The notes under the pieces: model-generated | What the model was told of the DNA's origin: nothing | What the model saw: only the letters and a program-made list of their open reading frames with translations | The model's database searches: none | In this document: one piece after another, positions 53,708 to 64,000 of the stretch | Numbering within the stretch: the first letter of the stretch is position 1 | How the letters are laid out: each line of letters begins with the position of its first letter | Source of the DNA: Lumbricus terrestris | Taxonomy: Eukaryota; Annelida; Clitellata; Crassiclitellata; Lumbricidae | Direction: 5' to 3' | NCBI GenBank assembly: GCA_949752735.1 | Contig: OX457042.1 | Coordinates: forward strand, 60,019,723-60,083,722 | DNA length: 64,000 bases | Program-made: the position numbers and the translations under genes

Positions 53708-54550
53708 CATCATGTTGAGTTTTGTGATTCTCAGTTAAAAGTGCTTAAAAATAAGATGGTCAATCACGTGAAGTTATTGTCGCTATTATTATTATTTTTT
53801 GTGAGACGAAGTTAGCTCTTATCTAAGATGCTTCCTTGTGCATTGTGCAACAATGTGCATCGAGTAAGCTTACCGATTTCTGATAGATTCAACGAATAGC
53901 AAAACAACGTTTTTGGCAACCGTTACTGACGGTTAGATTGGTTTTGATTTATGATCATCGTCTCTGGCCATTATGAAAAATCTCTTCAGTCCAAACCAAC
54001 GCTGGAAGATCACAGAATTGAAACAACGGAATGTTGCTGAAGTCCCTGAATGTTTTTCTCGGTGTGTTATATGCTGAGGCTGCTGACGCGATTAACTGGC
54101 CAATAATTATTGTTATAGGTTATCTTTGGCGGACGACAGAACAATAAGATCCTCTCACATTCAGTAACAAGTAGCTCTATTTACTCTATATATTCACGCC
54201 TTGATGTCATGCATCCTACTGAAGTGCCTTAAATATACCATGCTATAATTATGCAATATGAATTATGCATATCAGTAGAAGTTTCCTACGATACAGCAGC
54301 GCCGCCCAGAATCAGTCTACACTCGCTTCTAAAAAGAGACTCATTCTGAAATAGAAGTTCGCTAGGATCCAGTCCACATCTACTTAAACCGGTGTTTCCA
54401 TAACCCTATGAATATGCAGCAGCAGCACCATGACACAGGTCTATTATAATACAGGTTAAACCAACAAGCAGAACTGACACAACACATCACGTGCAACGTC
54501 TGCTTTGTCCCTCATACACACTTGACGACAAGCTGTTCCTGCCGAACATC
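53708..54550. other. no supported gene
   Basis: No exon, repeat with clear ends or RNA gene recognised. Confidence 0.45.
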
Positions 54551-54589
54551 ACTCGAGTTATACCCCGCAGTCGATCGAGTTGATCGATC

Positions 54590-54815
54590 GAGTCGATCAT
54601 AACTCGGCCAAGTCGAGTCGATCGAAAAATCGTCGACTCGATCGACTTGCAAGTCGAGTCGATCGTGAGTCTTGCCAAGTCGAGTCGATCGAAAAATCGT
54701 CGACTCGATCGACTTGCAAGTCGAGTCGATCGTGAGTCTTGCCAAGTCGAGTCGATCGAAAAATCGTCGACTTGCAAGTCGAGTCGATCGTGAGTCTTGC
54801 TAAGTCGAGTCGATC
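54590..54815. repeat. 66-67-bp minisatellite, about 3 copies
   Basis: Unit contains AAGTCGAGTCGATCGAAAAA, TCGTCGACTCGATCGACTTG and GAGTCTTGC. Highly palindromic. Confidence 0.9.
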
Positions 54816-55021
54816 GTTGTTTAATCTACTCGACCCGACTTAGAAATATTTTACTTAGCCTACTATTTCTTGAAGTCTCAAAGTGACCTTTACAGTTTTT
54901 GAACACAAGTTCAGCTAACGAACCTTTTGGCAGCTGTCGATTTCGTGTTAGTGGAACTGTGAAAGTTGACTATTATAATAGACGTGCGTTTCCGATTTGA
55001 GTTGAACGAATACAGGGCAAC

Positions 55022-55348
55022 AGGAGCGAATACGAAAATTTAGGAATGGGTGGACAAAATTTGTGGTCTTGAACCGACAGAAATTTCCTTGGTCTTCCGC
55101 CGAAAGAATCTTTTTTTAGTCTTTCGCCCAAAAAACTTATAAAAACCCGTGGTGACTTTGGTTTTTTAAAATCTGATGACTTTTTAGTCATGTGCTAGGC
55201 CTACTTTCTCTCTCACCTTCCTGTTCCCGTTGCGTTGATTTACAGCTTATTTTTTAAACCTGATGGAGGGAGGGACCACGTCATATGCGAATCTCTGAAT
55301 GGAGTGGGGCATGGCCGGATTGGCCCCTTCCTTGGATCCGCTCCTGAA
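55022..55348. mobile_element. hAT-like MITE nested in the TCGATCGA element
   Basis: CAGGAGCGAATACGAAAATT at the left and TTGGATCCGCTCCTG at the right. The interior GACTTTTTAGTC and ATGGCCGGATTGGCCCC are shared with 37703-38014. Flanking duplication not clear. Confidence 0.6.
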
Positions 55349-55424
55349 TTAGCATGATACCGATCTACTATTATATGCCTGCATATGCAAGTCATGTAGA
55401 TGTTAATTTTGAGAATATAAAAGG

Positions 55425-56450
55425 AGACCTTTTATGACGTCACTTCGATTATGATACAATTCTACAATTAAATAAGTTCACTGAAAAAACGAAATTAGGC
55501 CTATTGTGACGTCACTTCGATCAGGACACAGATCTGCCGTCATATTATTTCATTAATGTTGAGAATACATGCCTATTGTAACGTCACTCTGATTATGATG
55601 CAATTTTGCTATTATATTATAATTAAGTTCACATCAAGAATTTAAAAAATAGCGCCAATTGTGACGTCACATTGATTATGGTACAAATGTACCAGACCTA
55701 TTATGGAGCTGCATTTTGAGAATATAAACAAGGTCTAGTGTGATGTCACGTCGATTATGAGACAAATGTACTATTATAGAAGTGCATATTGAGCATATAA
55801 ACAAGTTCTATTGTGACGTCACTTCGATTATTATACAGATCTACCAGTATATTATGTTCGTTTTGCGAATATAACACGGGATCTTTTATGACGTCAGTCA
55901 CGTCATTTCTATTATAATACAGTTCTACTATTAAATAAGTTCACTGGAAAAAACGAAAAATTTAGGTCTATAATTGTGGCGTCATTTCGATTATGATACA
56001 GATCTTCTGTCATATTATTTCATTTTCATAATACAAAACTGGGGCTGTTTAAATGCAACATCGCTCTGATTATATTATTATACAAATCTACTATTATACG
56101 TTCAAGTTTTAGAATATAAAACTAGGCCCATTGTGACATCACTTAGATCATGATACAGACTATTAACAGACTATTAAAGAAGTTCATTTTGAGAATGAAA
56201 TAGTCCTATTGTGGCTAACCTCGATTAGGATAATGATCTGTTATTATAGAAGTACATTTTGAGAGTATAAACTATAGGCCTATTGTGACTAACTTCAATT
56301 ATTGCACAGATCTACCGTGATAATTATTGAATTTCATTTACATAATCTAAAACGAGGCCTATTGTGACGTCACTACGATTACAGTGCAAATCTATAAATT
56401 CACCGAGAATACGAAATTAGGCATATTGTTACGTCACACAGATTTATGAC
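55425..56450. repeat. degenerate tandem array (about 14 units, about 73 bp) with TGACGTCA in many units
   Basis: Consensus: GCCTATTGTGACGTCACTTC, GATTATGATACAGATCTAC, then TTCATTTTGAGAATATAAA. Exact TGACGTCA lies at 55435, 55507, 55662, 55814, 55889 and 56365; other units have one-base variants. Unit lengths vary with indels. Confidence 0.8.
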
Positions 56451-56524
56451 ACAGATCTACTATCGTTTAATTTCATTTTAAGATCATGTAACTGCAGATG
56501 GTGAGCAAGAGACAAAACTAGGTC

Positions 56525-56717
56525 AAGTCGACGCGAAGTCGATCGAGTCGATCGTCGGCCGAGCCAAGTCGATCGAGTCGTAGAAAGGTCGGCGAGTCGA
56601 CGAAGTCGATCGAGTCGATCGTCGGCCGAGCCAAGTCGATCGAGTCGTAGAAAGGTCGGCGAGTCGACGAAGTCGATCGAGTCGATCGTCGCACGAGCCA
56701 AGTCGATCGTAGCCCAC
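56525..56717. repeat. 67-bp minisatellite, about 3 copies
   Basis: Unit contains AAGTCGATCGAGTCGATCGT, CGGCCGAGCC and GTCGTAGAAAGGTCGGCGAG. Confidence 0.9.
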
Positions 56718-57731
56718 GACTCGATCGACTGCGGGGTATAACTCGAGTCTAACTCTAAAGTAGGGCAACCCAGGATATGGTACGGTACCCTGTGCATTGT
56801 GCATAATGTGAAACGCCTGTCTTGCCTTGCCTTGTAATCTAGTATTTCAATAGTATGCAAATAATTATAATTATGGTGACTACCAAGCGCCATTATCTTA
56901 AAGCAATTTATAACAGCTGCCAATCTGGTTGTATCCTGGATAGTCACAGACGTTGGTCATTCAAAGAGAAATATGAACTGTGTGCTCAGTCTCATCAGCC
57001 AATGAACTTTAAAGTTTTCTCTTTCACAACATACTAATGCATTAGAGTTTTGATTTTCAAAGAACAGCAATAAATATAATATTGTAATATTATTAGTAGG
57101 CCTATAGTGTTCTACTTTTCTAGAGGATACAAGCAAAGGCTACTAATTTTGGTCTCGAAGGCACAAAGAAGTAGGTTAGAAAGTTTTAAACTAGAACTTC
57201 ATTAATTTTGTCAAACGCCCTGGCGTAGTGAGACGCTATAAAGTTGTGATGTTGCAAGTGCTCAAATTTTTGGATATAAATATTCACCAATCATTTGATT
57301 TCCTATTTCTGAGAGCCCACACGAAAAGTTAATTCTGTGCACGTGAAAACTGATCATGATATCCATACTCCAATCGAAGTGAGAAATGTAGAGAATCAAT
57401 CGAAATTTGCTAGCAGACCAATAAAATTCTGCTTGACAACACACGACTAATATAACTATTTCATCAAGACATATTAAGCCTACAAAGATTTGTTTAGTGG
57501 CGATGACCTATATTTGTAGACTTAAATAGACTCCAATCAGCTGACATCCTGGTCTGAACGCACAAACAACTTAAGACTTCGTAATCTATTCTGTATATTT
57601 ATCGTGAATTATAACTTTTGCTACACTGCCACATCGTACATGCAGATAGGCTACCCTTGTTTAACGTTCATTAAAGGAATTGGTGCCAGATTAAAAACGA
57701 ACTTCTGAACTAATATCTGTAATCGAAAACT

Positions 57732-60176
57732 ATGGGTTCTTCTGTAGAAAAAATCAATCGAACCGATAATGAAATCAACCTCGATGGCCAGCGACGCTGT
57801 TGGCGACTGCCTTCAGCTCGCAAGAGAGGTAGGTCTCACCACACACACATATAAATATCGAAGTTTCAAAACTTCATGAAGTTCGCTTGTAAAGCATTGC
57901 ATAATATACTTGCGAATGGCTCTAAAATCTCTCGTTCTAAGTTCACTGATTGATGAATTTTGCATTCTTATTTGAGGACAAAATAATTATCCTAAAAGTA
58001 AACTCAAGATCAATAGCTGGCAATTTGAGGTTTCATATTTATACATTTTCACGATTTGTGACTTAGGCCCTAATCCAATCGAAGAGTAAGGCAATGAATC
58101 CAATTCTGTGTATAATTGGATCAAAAACACATTACACAACTAAATATTTTTTCTATTATTTCCTTCACGAATGAGGCTGAATCTAGACCATTCAATTTCC
58201 AAATCCGATCTGCCGCTTCTCTTTGTCTGTTTCACTAACCGGGGCACCCGAGGTTGTCATGGAATGATGGAAATTTCAGTTTTTGGCCCTATCTCGCCAC
58301 CAATTTGCCACGCCCCGATTTCAACAAATCTTCTTGTTTCTTAATTATAGCCAACATCCATGTTCGCAAGAACTGAATTCTTCTCATTGGTTTACATTAT
58401 TTTTGGAACCTATTTACATGCAATTGACAAGTGGTAGTAGGTGCAGTGAAACTCCGCCACAGCTCGTACATTGGCAGCGCCAGTCCCAAGCCTCGGCAAC
58501 GGAGGAGGGCAACACCAATCATCATTGATACGGCACAATTGTCGCCAGCAAACAAATGCCAGGATTCCATATCTATGGTCTGATCGCTGATTGCCTAAAA
58601 CGATGGGAAGTCGTTTCAGTTGGATAGAAAAACCAAACAAATGAAGATATAGGCTACTAAGCAAACAATGAGTGTGTAGATCTACTTTACTGAACCGCCT
58701 GCAAAAGCATTTTGATAAAGTTTTATAAATATAATCAATATTATGTCCAATATTGCACAACCAACAATGGCTTCATTGTTTTTAAATGCAACGAATGAAC
58801 GAAATGGAGATTCGTAACACGCATTGATTTTCTTGATCTGAATTACATGTATACAGAAACAGGTATACGAAAATTATAAAGACTCTCCTGACCTAGCCTG
58901 AATTGACCATCTACTGATGCTATATAGGACTACATGTGTGTTAGGATACCAACGCTGTTTATTGCAATTACTTCGTACTGAACTGAAGTTCTTGTTTGTT
59001 TGCTAGAACGTCACTGGCACCTGAAATAAAATGTTTGGCGTTATTGACCTAATAGATTGAATATGCACTGCTATGTAGGCTAATAGGCTAATTATTACTT
59101 ACGACATAATTTCGTCTACTTTGCGTCTAAATGATACGATTCTAAACTCTCCTCCTTCACACTTCTTTGAAAGCTCCAATCTTTGCAGGAGTGAATTCAG
59201 AAAGGACCGTTTTACCACGTTTGCACTGTTTTTCCTTGTTGTCTGAGGTAGGCTAATTTGTTTAGCTTGTCTTCTAAATGATCACACAGAAATTCTGTAG
59301 GCCTATAAAAATCATGAGTTTCAGACGAATAATTTTAGGGCCTATTTGCTCGGTGAAAAGATAAAGCCACGCAACTGCAAAAGTGAAATAGTGAACTATA
59401 ACAAGCTAGAATTCGGATTGGTGAAATTGAGATTTCCATAATTTTTTGGATGCTTATGGTTAAGTATTTTAGTTCTAAATTTCTTAAGAGGTAACAATGG
59501 AACAGCGAAAGGAACAAAATTAACCCTCATTCAAACAAGGTGTGGCCAGACCACATTTCATATAATTTCTTGAATAACTTTTCTCAAATTTATTTTATAA
59601 TTTTGTTCCTATATTGCTGAGCTACATATCGCAATTCCAAACGACTAAATCGATTTAGTAGCAAGGAGGTTCTGAATACAATTGTACTGTCTCAGACTTT
59701 ATTGATTGCAGTTTCCACAGTGAGAGCACCAACAAATGATGTGAACGTACTTTAGAGATGACAATGCCTGAAGAACAACTTCAGATATTTCTAATGATGA
59801 AAACAATGTTGAAATTGAAGATGATAATGAACATGAATCGTGATGATAATATCTTTGATAAACTAATCGTAATGCATAATACAATTTTCCAGCGTTAAGT
59901 TTGTATGTGTTTGCATTTCAGTTGTACGATCTTCCACTCGAGGTGTTGGATGTTATCTTACAAAAGTCTTATCTACTTTGGATATTGAATACAACAGCAA
60001 ATCAGAGAGACGAGGAAATCATTAGGTCTCTCACATCAGTCGACGTTTGCTTTTGTCAAAGAATCACCAGAAAGCTGTCCAAGGGGGCAATCTGGCGATA
60101 CTTGAAAGGCAAGATTCATACCAGACATAACATTCCAATTGATCAGCTTCGACCACAAGTGATTTCGAAAGAATAG
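57732..60176 (+). CDS. predicted 136-residue protein with F-box-like segment (3 exons)
   Basis: Exon 1 57732-57828 (MGSSVEKINRTDNEINLDG...; donor GTAGGT), exon 2 59189-59247 (acceptor CTTTGCAG, donor GTAGGC; GVNSERTVLPRLHCFSLLSE), exon 3 59922-60176 (acceptor CATTTCAG, stop TAG). Phases 1 and 0 join without a stop, which supports the model; the second exon is only 59 bp, so the two joins are predictions. Exon 3 reads LYDLPLEVLDVILQKSYLLW, later SLTSVDVCFCQRITRKLSKG and IDQLRPQVISKE. LPLEVLDVIL resembles the start of an F-box (SKP1-binding), but the rest is not a clear match, so family and function remain unknown. Polyadenylation signal at 60256. Confidence 0.6.
58440..58745. repeat. dispersed repeat shared with 15790 and 52195
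   Basis: CCAGTCCCAAGCCTCGGCAA...GGAGGAGGGCA matches 15818-15850; TACTTTACTGAACCGCCTGC matches 52242. It lies in intron 1 of the preceding gene model. Confidence 0.6.
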
Positions 60177-60255
60177 TCTACTATAATTCGTAAGACATAA
60201 GTCAATCTATCACTGAAACAAAGATTTTCCAATCACAGCCGACATAAATAGATCT

Positions 60256-60261
60256 AATAAA
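60256..60261 (+). terminator. candidate polyadenylation signal
   Basis: AATAAA 80 bp after the stop codon of the three-exon gene. Confidence 0.55.
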
Positions 60262-60383
60262 ATTCGGATGCTCGACTCTCAGCTGATAATATTTTGTCCT
60301 CTGAAAACTGAAACGGTCCAATTTCAGTGAGAATTCATTGACTTGCACAGACTAGCCTAGGTGAATAACATATTTCTCGCAGG

Positions 60384-61456
60384 GTACCCGTCATTAGCGC
60401 GCAGGACAAAACGCGCCGACAAGAGCGCGAACCGTCAATTGCGGGCAGGTCAAATGCGCGCCGACAATAGCGCGTGGTCAAAGACAATGGTACATTACGG
60501 TATAATAGCGGAACCAAAACCAGCAGGCGTCGGTTAAGTCTGAATATAATTAGCCCGTTCCTGCTTAAGCAGCTGTTCTTGTTTAAATGGAAACTGGATT
60601 GACGAAAACGAATGTCGCTTAAATAGTATAGTAGGCTAGGGTATAGCGGAACCAAAACCAGCAGGCGTCGGTTAAGTCTGAATATAATTAGCCCGTTCCT
60701 GCTTAAGCAGCTGTTCTTGTTTAAATGGAAACTGGATTGACGAAAACGAATGTCGCTTAAATAGTAGGCTAGGGTATAGCGGAACCAAAACCAGCAGGCG
60801 TCGGTTAAGTCTGAATATAATTGGCCCGTTCCTACTTAAACAGCTGTTCTTGTTTAAATGGAAACCGAATTGATGAGAACGGTTGTCGTTTATATAGAGG
60901 CTGGACTGATAAAATGAATACCGATCAATTGGAAGTTGGATTGATGAAAATAATTCTAGCTAATATAGAAGGTGGACTGATGAAAAGAAATCACAAATAA
61001 ATGGGGGCTGGATAGACGAATATAATAGTCCTAGTTGAAAAAATAAAAGTTGGATTGAAGACAGAAAGTCATACTTAAATAAAAGCCAGATTGATGACAA
61101 TAGTTTTATAAATAGGATCTGAGTTGATGAAAATAATTCTGGATCAATTAGAGACTGGATTGATGAAAATAATTTCTTGCTAAACTAGAAGTTTGCTTCA
61201 TGAAAAGGGGTCATGCTTGAAACAACCCGGATTGATGAAAATAGCAATGACTAAATGGGAGCTGGAGCGATGAAAATAATCCTTGCTAAACAGAAGCTGG
61301 ATTGATGAAAAGAATTTTTTTGTTTTGTGGAAATGCCTTGAAGTTTGTCATTATAGTCTACGCTGCAGCTTAACGTCGGCGCGCATTTGTCGGGCAAATT
61401 TTGTAGCGCGCTTTTGTTGGCTCGCTTTTGTCCAGCGCGCTAACGGCGGTATACCC
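60384..61456. mobile_element. satellite-bearing foldback element with GCGCGC subrepeat ends
   Basis: The left end GGGTACCCGTCATTAGCGCGC, then GGACAAAACGCGCC and GACAAGAGCGCG, is mirrored by GCGCGCTAACGGCGGTATACCC with TTTTGTCCAGCGCGC just inside. The interior has three direct copies of a unit of 133-138 bp (starting AGCGGAACCAAAACCAGCAG at 60507, 60645 and 60778), then many degenerate copies of AGAAGCTGGATTGATGAAAA at about 36-bp spacing (60900-61310). Non-coding. Confidence 0.75.
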
Positions 61457-61649
61457 TCGCGCAGAATACGAAATAGTTCAGAGACTCGGACTCGGGAACA
61501 CAGGCACCCAGAATATATTATAAGATTCACCGATCAAAAATTTAATTGACTTTGAGGCGAATATTTCCAGGCAAAATTGCATTAAAAAAGCGGCATAACA
61601 AGTTATGCGGTATTGGTTGCAGAAACCAGTCTAGAATATATCTATAGCA

Positions 61650-62390
61650 GTGTCACTGAGGGAGATTATTGCAATCTGATGCACGGATAGTATTTGGCCA
61701 ACGACTATTGAGTTCTCACAGGAACATGCCTTACAACAACGCATTACGAACATTGCAATTAGCATCAATTAGGCTATGTCTGTCTCTGTGCGTGTGGCTA
61801 TCTATGTGTCTGCTTGTGTCAGTCTGTCTCTGTCTGTTTGCACCTGTCTCTGTCTGTACGTATCGGTCTGTGTCTGGCTATGTCTGCCTGTCAATGCCTT
61901 CATCTCCATGTGTGTCTGTCTTCGTCTGTATTTCTGCATCTGTTTGTGTCTTCCTGAGTCTGTCTATGTCTTCATGTATGAGTCTCGGCCTGACGACGCC
62001 TCTTCTTATCTTGTCTGCATATTATGTCAGCCTATGTGTGTCTGCCTTTGTCTGTCTTTGCCTGTCTTTCTGTGTCTCTGTATCTGTGTCTGTATGCTCA
62101 TGTCTGCATATGTCTGCCTCTGTCTGTCTGTGTCTTCCGATTTCAGTTTATGTCAGTCTATTTCCATCTATCTCTGCCAATGTATGTTTGTCTTTCCTTT
62201 TGTGTTGGACTGTCGGTGTACCTAAGTTTCCTATGTCTGTCTCTCTGTCCGTATATAGCAGTAGTGCACACACACACACACACAATCACACACATACAAA
62301 CACAGACCTATCATGGAACAGTCTTCCAGCGAATATCCAGGAAATCAAGACCCAATCTACTAGTTTTTAATAGCTAAACCTGCACCTGCT
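61650..62390 (+). mobile_element. LINE ORF2 C-terminal remnant split by (TGTCTG)n expansion
   Basis: Before the repeat the frame reads SDARIVFGQRLLSS, PYNNALRTLQLAS (the Q..A.RI....YE.AL..L.L box of LINE C-termini); after it, DLSWNSLPANIQEIKTQSTS and a stop. Between them, 61770-62290, is degenerate TGTCTG/TGTCTC and (CA)n sequence. Confidence 0.65.
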
Positions 62391-62939
62391 CTCGAGCTCT
62401 GTGCACTAACTCTGACAGTCTGTTGACAGTGCGTGTAAACATCCCAGAGGTTACATTATGTCTGTCTCTCTGTCCGTATATAGCTACACACTACACCCAC
62501 AAGACAATGCATTACAGCCATATTGTAGGCCTACAGCAACCAGCATTCTGGTACTAAGCATAAGCAATTGACTCACTCTGAAAATGGCGGAAGGCAGTGG
62601 GCGATGCCAACCCACTCTCAAGTCAGTCACACATTCTGACTGCAGTAGCGGAGAGGAGTCAACGTAGGGCCAACTGTTCGCTATTTACATGTTTACCGTG
62701 GTTGTGATGAGTTTGGCTTTGTTGATAGTCTGTAAAATAAATCGAAGGATCCCCTCCCGACGTTGCTGCTCAAGGCGTCCTGTATCAATATAATCGTTCC
62801 ATATTATTATTATCGTGTCGGTCTTCAACTCATCGTTGTCCTTCGGCGCCTTTCCGACCTCTTATAAGGACGCATAACATAAGTGTCACTTTTGGCTTTA
62901 AGAAACCGACGCTTAGGCCTACGCCCTGTGCGCTCTCCA
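62391..62939. other. no supported gene
   Basis: A short ATG frame in good context at 62584 (MAEGSGRCQPTL...) stops after 27 codons. AATAAATCGAAGGATCCCCTCCC near 62738 could be an old LTR end. Confidence 0.4.
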
Positions 62940-63195
62940 GTTACCGAACAATCTTGTAACCTGTCATTCCTTTCAAAGCTCGTTTGAGCAGGTCGTTAGC
63001 ATCCAGTTAACCGAGTTCCTGTCATTGGCTGGCTTTCTTCCAGTTCATCAGTCGGCCTACCGTAAATACCATTCGACCGAGACCGTCTCCTTAAGGTTGT
63101 AACAGACCTTACGGAAGCGATCGATGCTGGTAACCACGCTTTGCTTGGTCTGCTCGATCTCTCGGCCGCTTTCGATACGACGGACGTGGCTGGGC
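62940..63195 (+). mobile_element. LINE reverse transcriptase palm fragment
   Basis: With one frameshift the plus strand reads HQSAYRKYHSTET then VVTDLTEAIDAGNHALLGLL and DLSAAFDTTD. QSAYR..HSTET and LLDLSAAFDT are RT motifs of CR1/L2-like LINEs. Sequence beyond 63195 is unrelated. Confidence 0.85.
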
Positions 63196-63534
63196 GTGTG
63201 ACATGGAATTAGTTCACTGTTACCCTTCATCAAATACCTAGGGCATAGTGACCAGAAAGGATTATGTTTGGCATATATTAATTTGTTGCTCCTATGCATA
63301 TAATAGTGTCTGGTATAAAAATTTTGTTTCTCACATGCTGCTTAACTTTGCCGCCACGGCCCTGAAGTTATTCGAGTATACCGTACTATTGAGCATTGCA
63401 TTAACACTGCTGAAATTTTTACTATTTTCTTATCTGAAGTATTTATTGGGCTTAAAAATAGGAATATTGTGAGCCACGTTGTATGGCACAGCATGTTTTG
63501 CTTGGTCATTCCGACATCCATGAGCCACAAGCAA

Positions 63535-63689
63535 GGGGCCGTCCATAAATGACGTCTAGGGCAATCCCCTTTGGCTCCCTAGTCACACGTTAAAACAAAA
63601 GTAACATGATATCTAGCAATGGACCGTCGCAAATCGTCATAGATGTGTGACCCCCTCCAGTTACGTGACGTCATTTATGGACGGTCCCC
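63535..63689. mobile_element. 155-bp MITE with GGGGCCGTCCATAAATGACG ends
   Basis: GGGGCCGTCCATAAATGACGTC at the left and GACGTCATTTATGGACGGTCCCC at the right, flanked by AA. Similar TIRs are widespread in animal genomes. Non-coding. Confidence 0.85.
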
Positions 63690-64000
63690 AATGCATTATT
63701 CTAACTTAAAAATGGAATGAATTATTAAAATTGAGAGAAACTTGTTGTCCTTAATTACGCTTCACAAAATGTTCACATGCTGACAATGCGTTTCACTCAT
63801 AATATGAGAAAGTAGACTAAACTTATAATATTATTATATAGTCCACTCACTTTTTGTGGTATATTTGACCACGTTTTTGAGGAATTCGCGCTTTCTTCGA
63901 ATGTGGCCTTCTCTACGTTCTACAAACTGACCTTGCTGCGTCTGTACTATCTATAGCAACTTTGAATGCATGCTTGTGGCAATGGTATTTTTCAAGATCT

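Larger units (their letters stand above)
54551..56748. mobile_element. 2.2-kb TIR element built of TCGATCGA minisatellites and CRE-bearing repeats
   Basis: Perfect 30-bp inverted ends (ACTCGAGTTATACCCCGCAG... at 54551-54580 and 56719-56748). Next to each end lies a 66-67-bp minisatellite rich in GTCGATCGAGTCGATCG (54590-54815 and 56525-56717). A non-repeated part (54820-55370) includes a hAT-like insertion, and 55425-56450 is an array of degenerate repeats. No transposase frame. Target duplication not evident. Confidence 0.75.

Noticed and set aside
61283..61549. 88-codon plus-strand frame near the right end of the foldback element
   Set aside because: Runs from the satellite through the TIR; composition follows the repeat, no domain.
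62584..62667. ATG frame in good context (MAEGSGRC...)
   Set aside because: Stops after 27 codons and no downstream exon or donor fits convincingly.

Overview
This is a eukaryotic, intron-bearing, AT-rich and very repeat-rich nuclear window. Its style (CR1/L2-like LINE 3-prime ends, Tc1/mariner, hAT-like and piggyBac-like elements, a Ty3/gypsy LTR element, long CATA/TATG tracts, very frequent TAGGCCTA words) fits a marine invertebrate, perhaps an invertebrate deuterostome such as an echinoderm. That placement is an inference with modest confidence. Nothing looks bacterial, plasmid or phage.

I can support three host genes by splice-phase-consistent exons. (1) A DEG/ENaC sodium-channel gene on the minus strand (4789 down to 1296, five exons, continuing past the left edge). 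(2) A two-exon minus-strand gene (34566 to 31093) for an 83-residue precursor with a signal peptide and a four-cysteine CX3C-X11-CX3C tail; I recognise no family. (3) A three-exon plus-strand gene (57732 to 60176) for a 136-residue protein with an F-box-like LPLEVLDVIL segment.

Layout. 1-5 kb: LINE fragment, then the channel gene with transposons in its introns. 5-20 kb: no supported gene; several TIR families (CCGGTGTCACGAAAT, CAGGGTGCGCC, GGACAAAATGG foldback, GTTGCCCGGG), a 40-bp minisatellite and LINE debris. 20-29 kb: a nested mosaic in which a LINE is split by a piggyBac-like element, and two long-TIR TA-target elements sit in one CATA microsatellite, one of them carrying a further hAT-like element with an OTU-protease fragment. 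29-31 kb: triplet and 60-bp minisatellites ending beside the peptide gene. 32-43 kb: Tc1/mariner remnants, small hAT-like elements with clear 8-bp target duplications, a perfect 124-bp palindrome, and CATA/CATG/TATG arrays. 44.2-52.1 kb: a hAT-like element split by a young Ty3/gypsy LTR element with near-identical LTRs but most of RT, RNase H and integrase deleted. 54.5-56.7 kb: a TIR element made of TCGATCGA minisatellites and degenerate repeats carrying CRE-like TGACGTCA sites. 57.7-60.2 kb: the third gene. 60.4-64 kb: another satellite-bearing foldback element, two LINE remnants and a short MITE.

The genes do not form a pathway. The window is best read as three host genes embedded in a dense, multi-layer transposon landscape whose nesting gives relative insertion order at many places.
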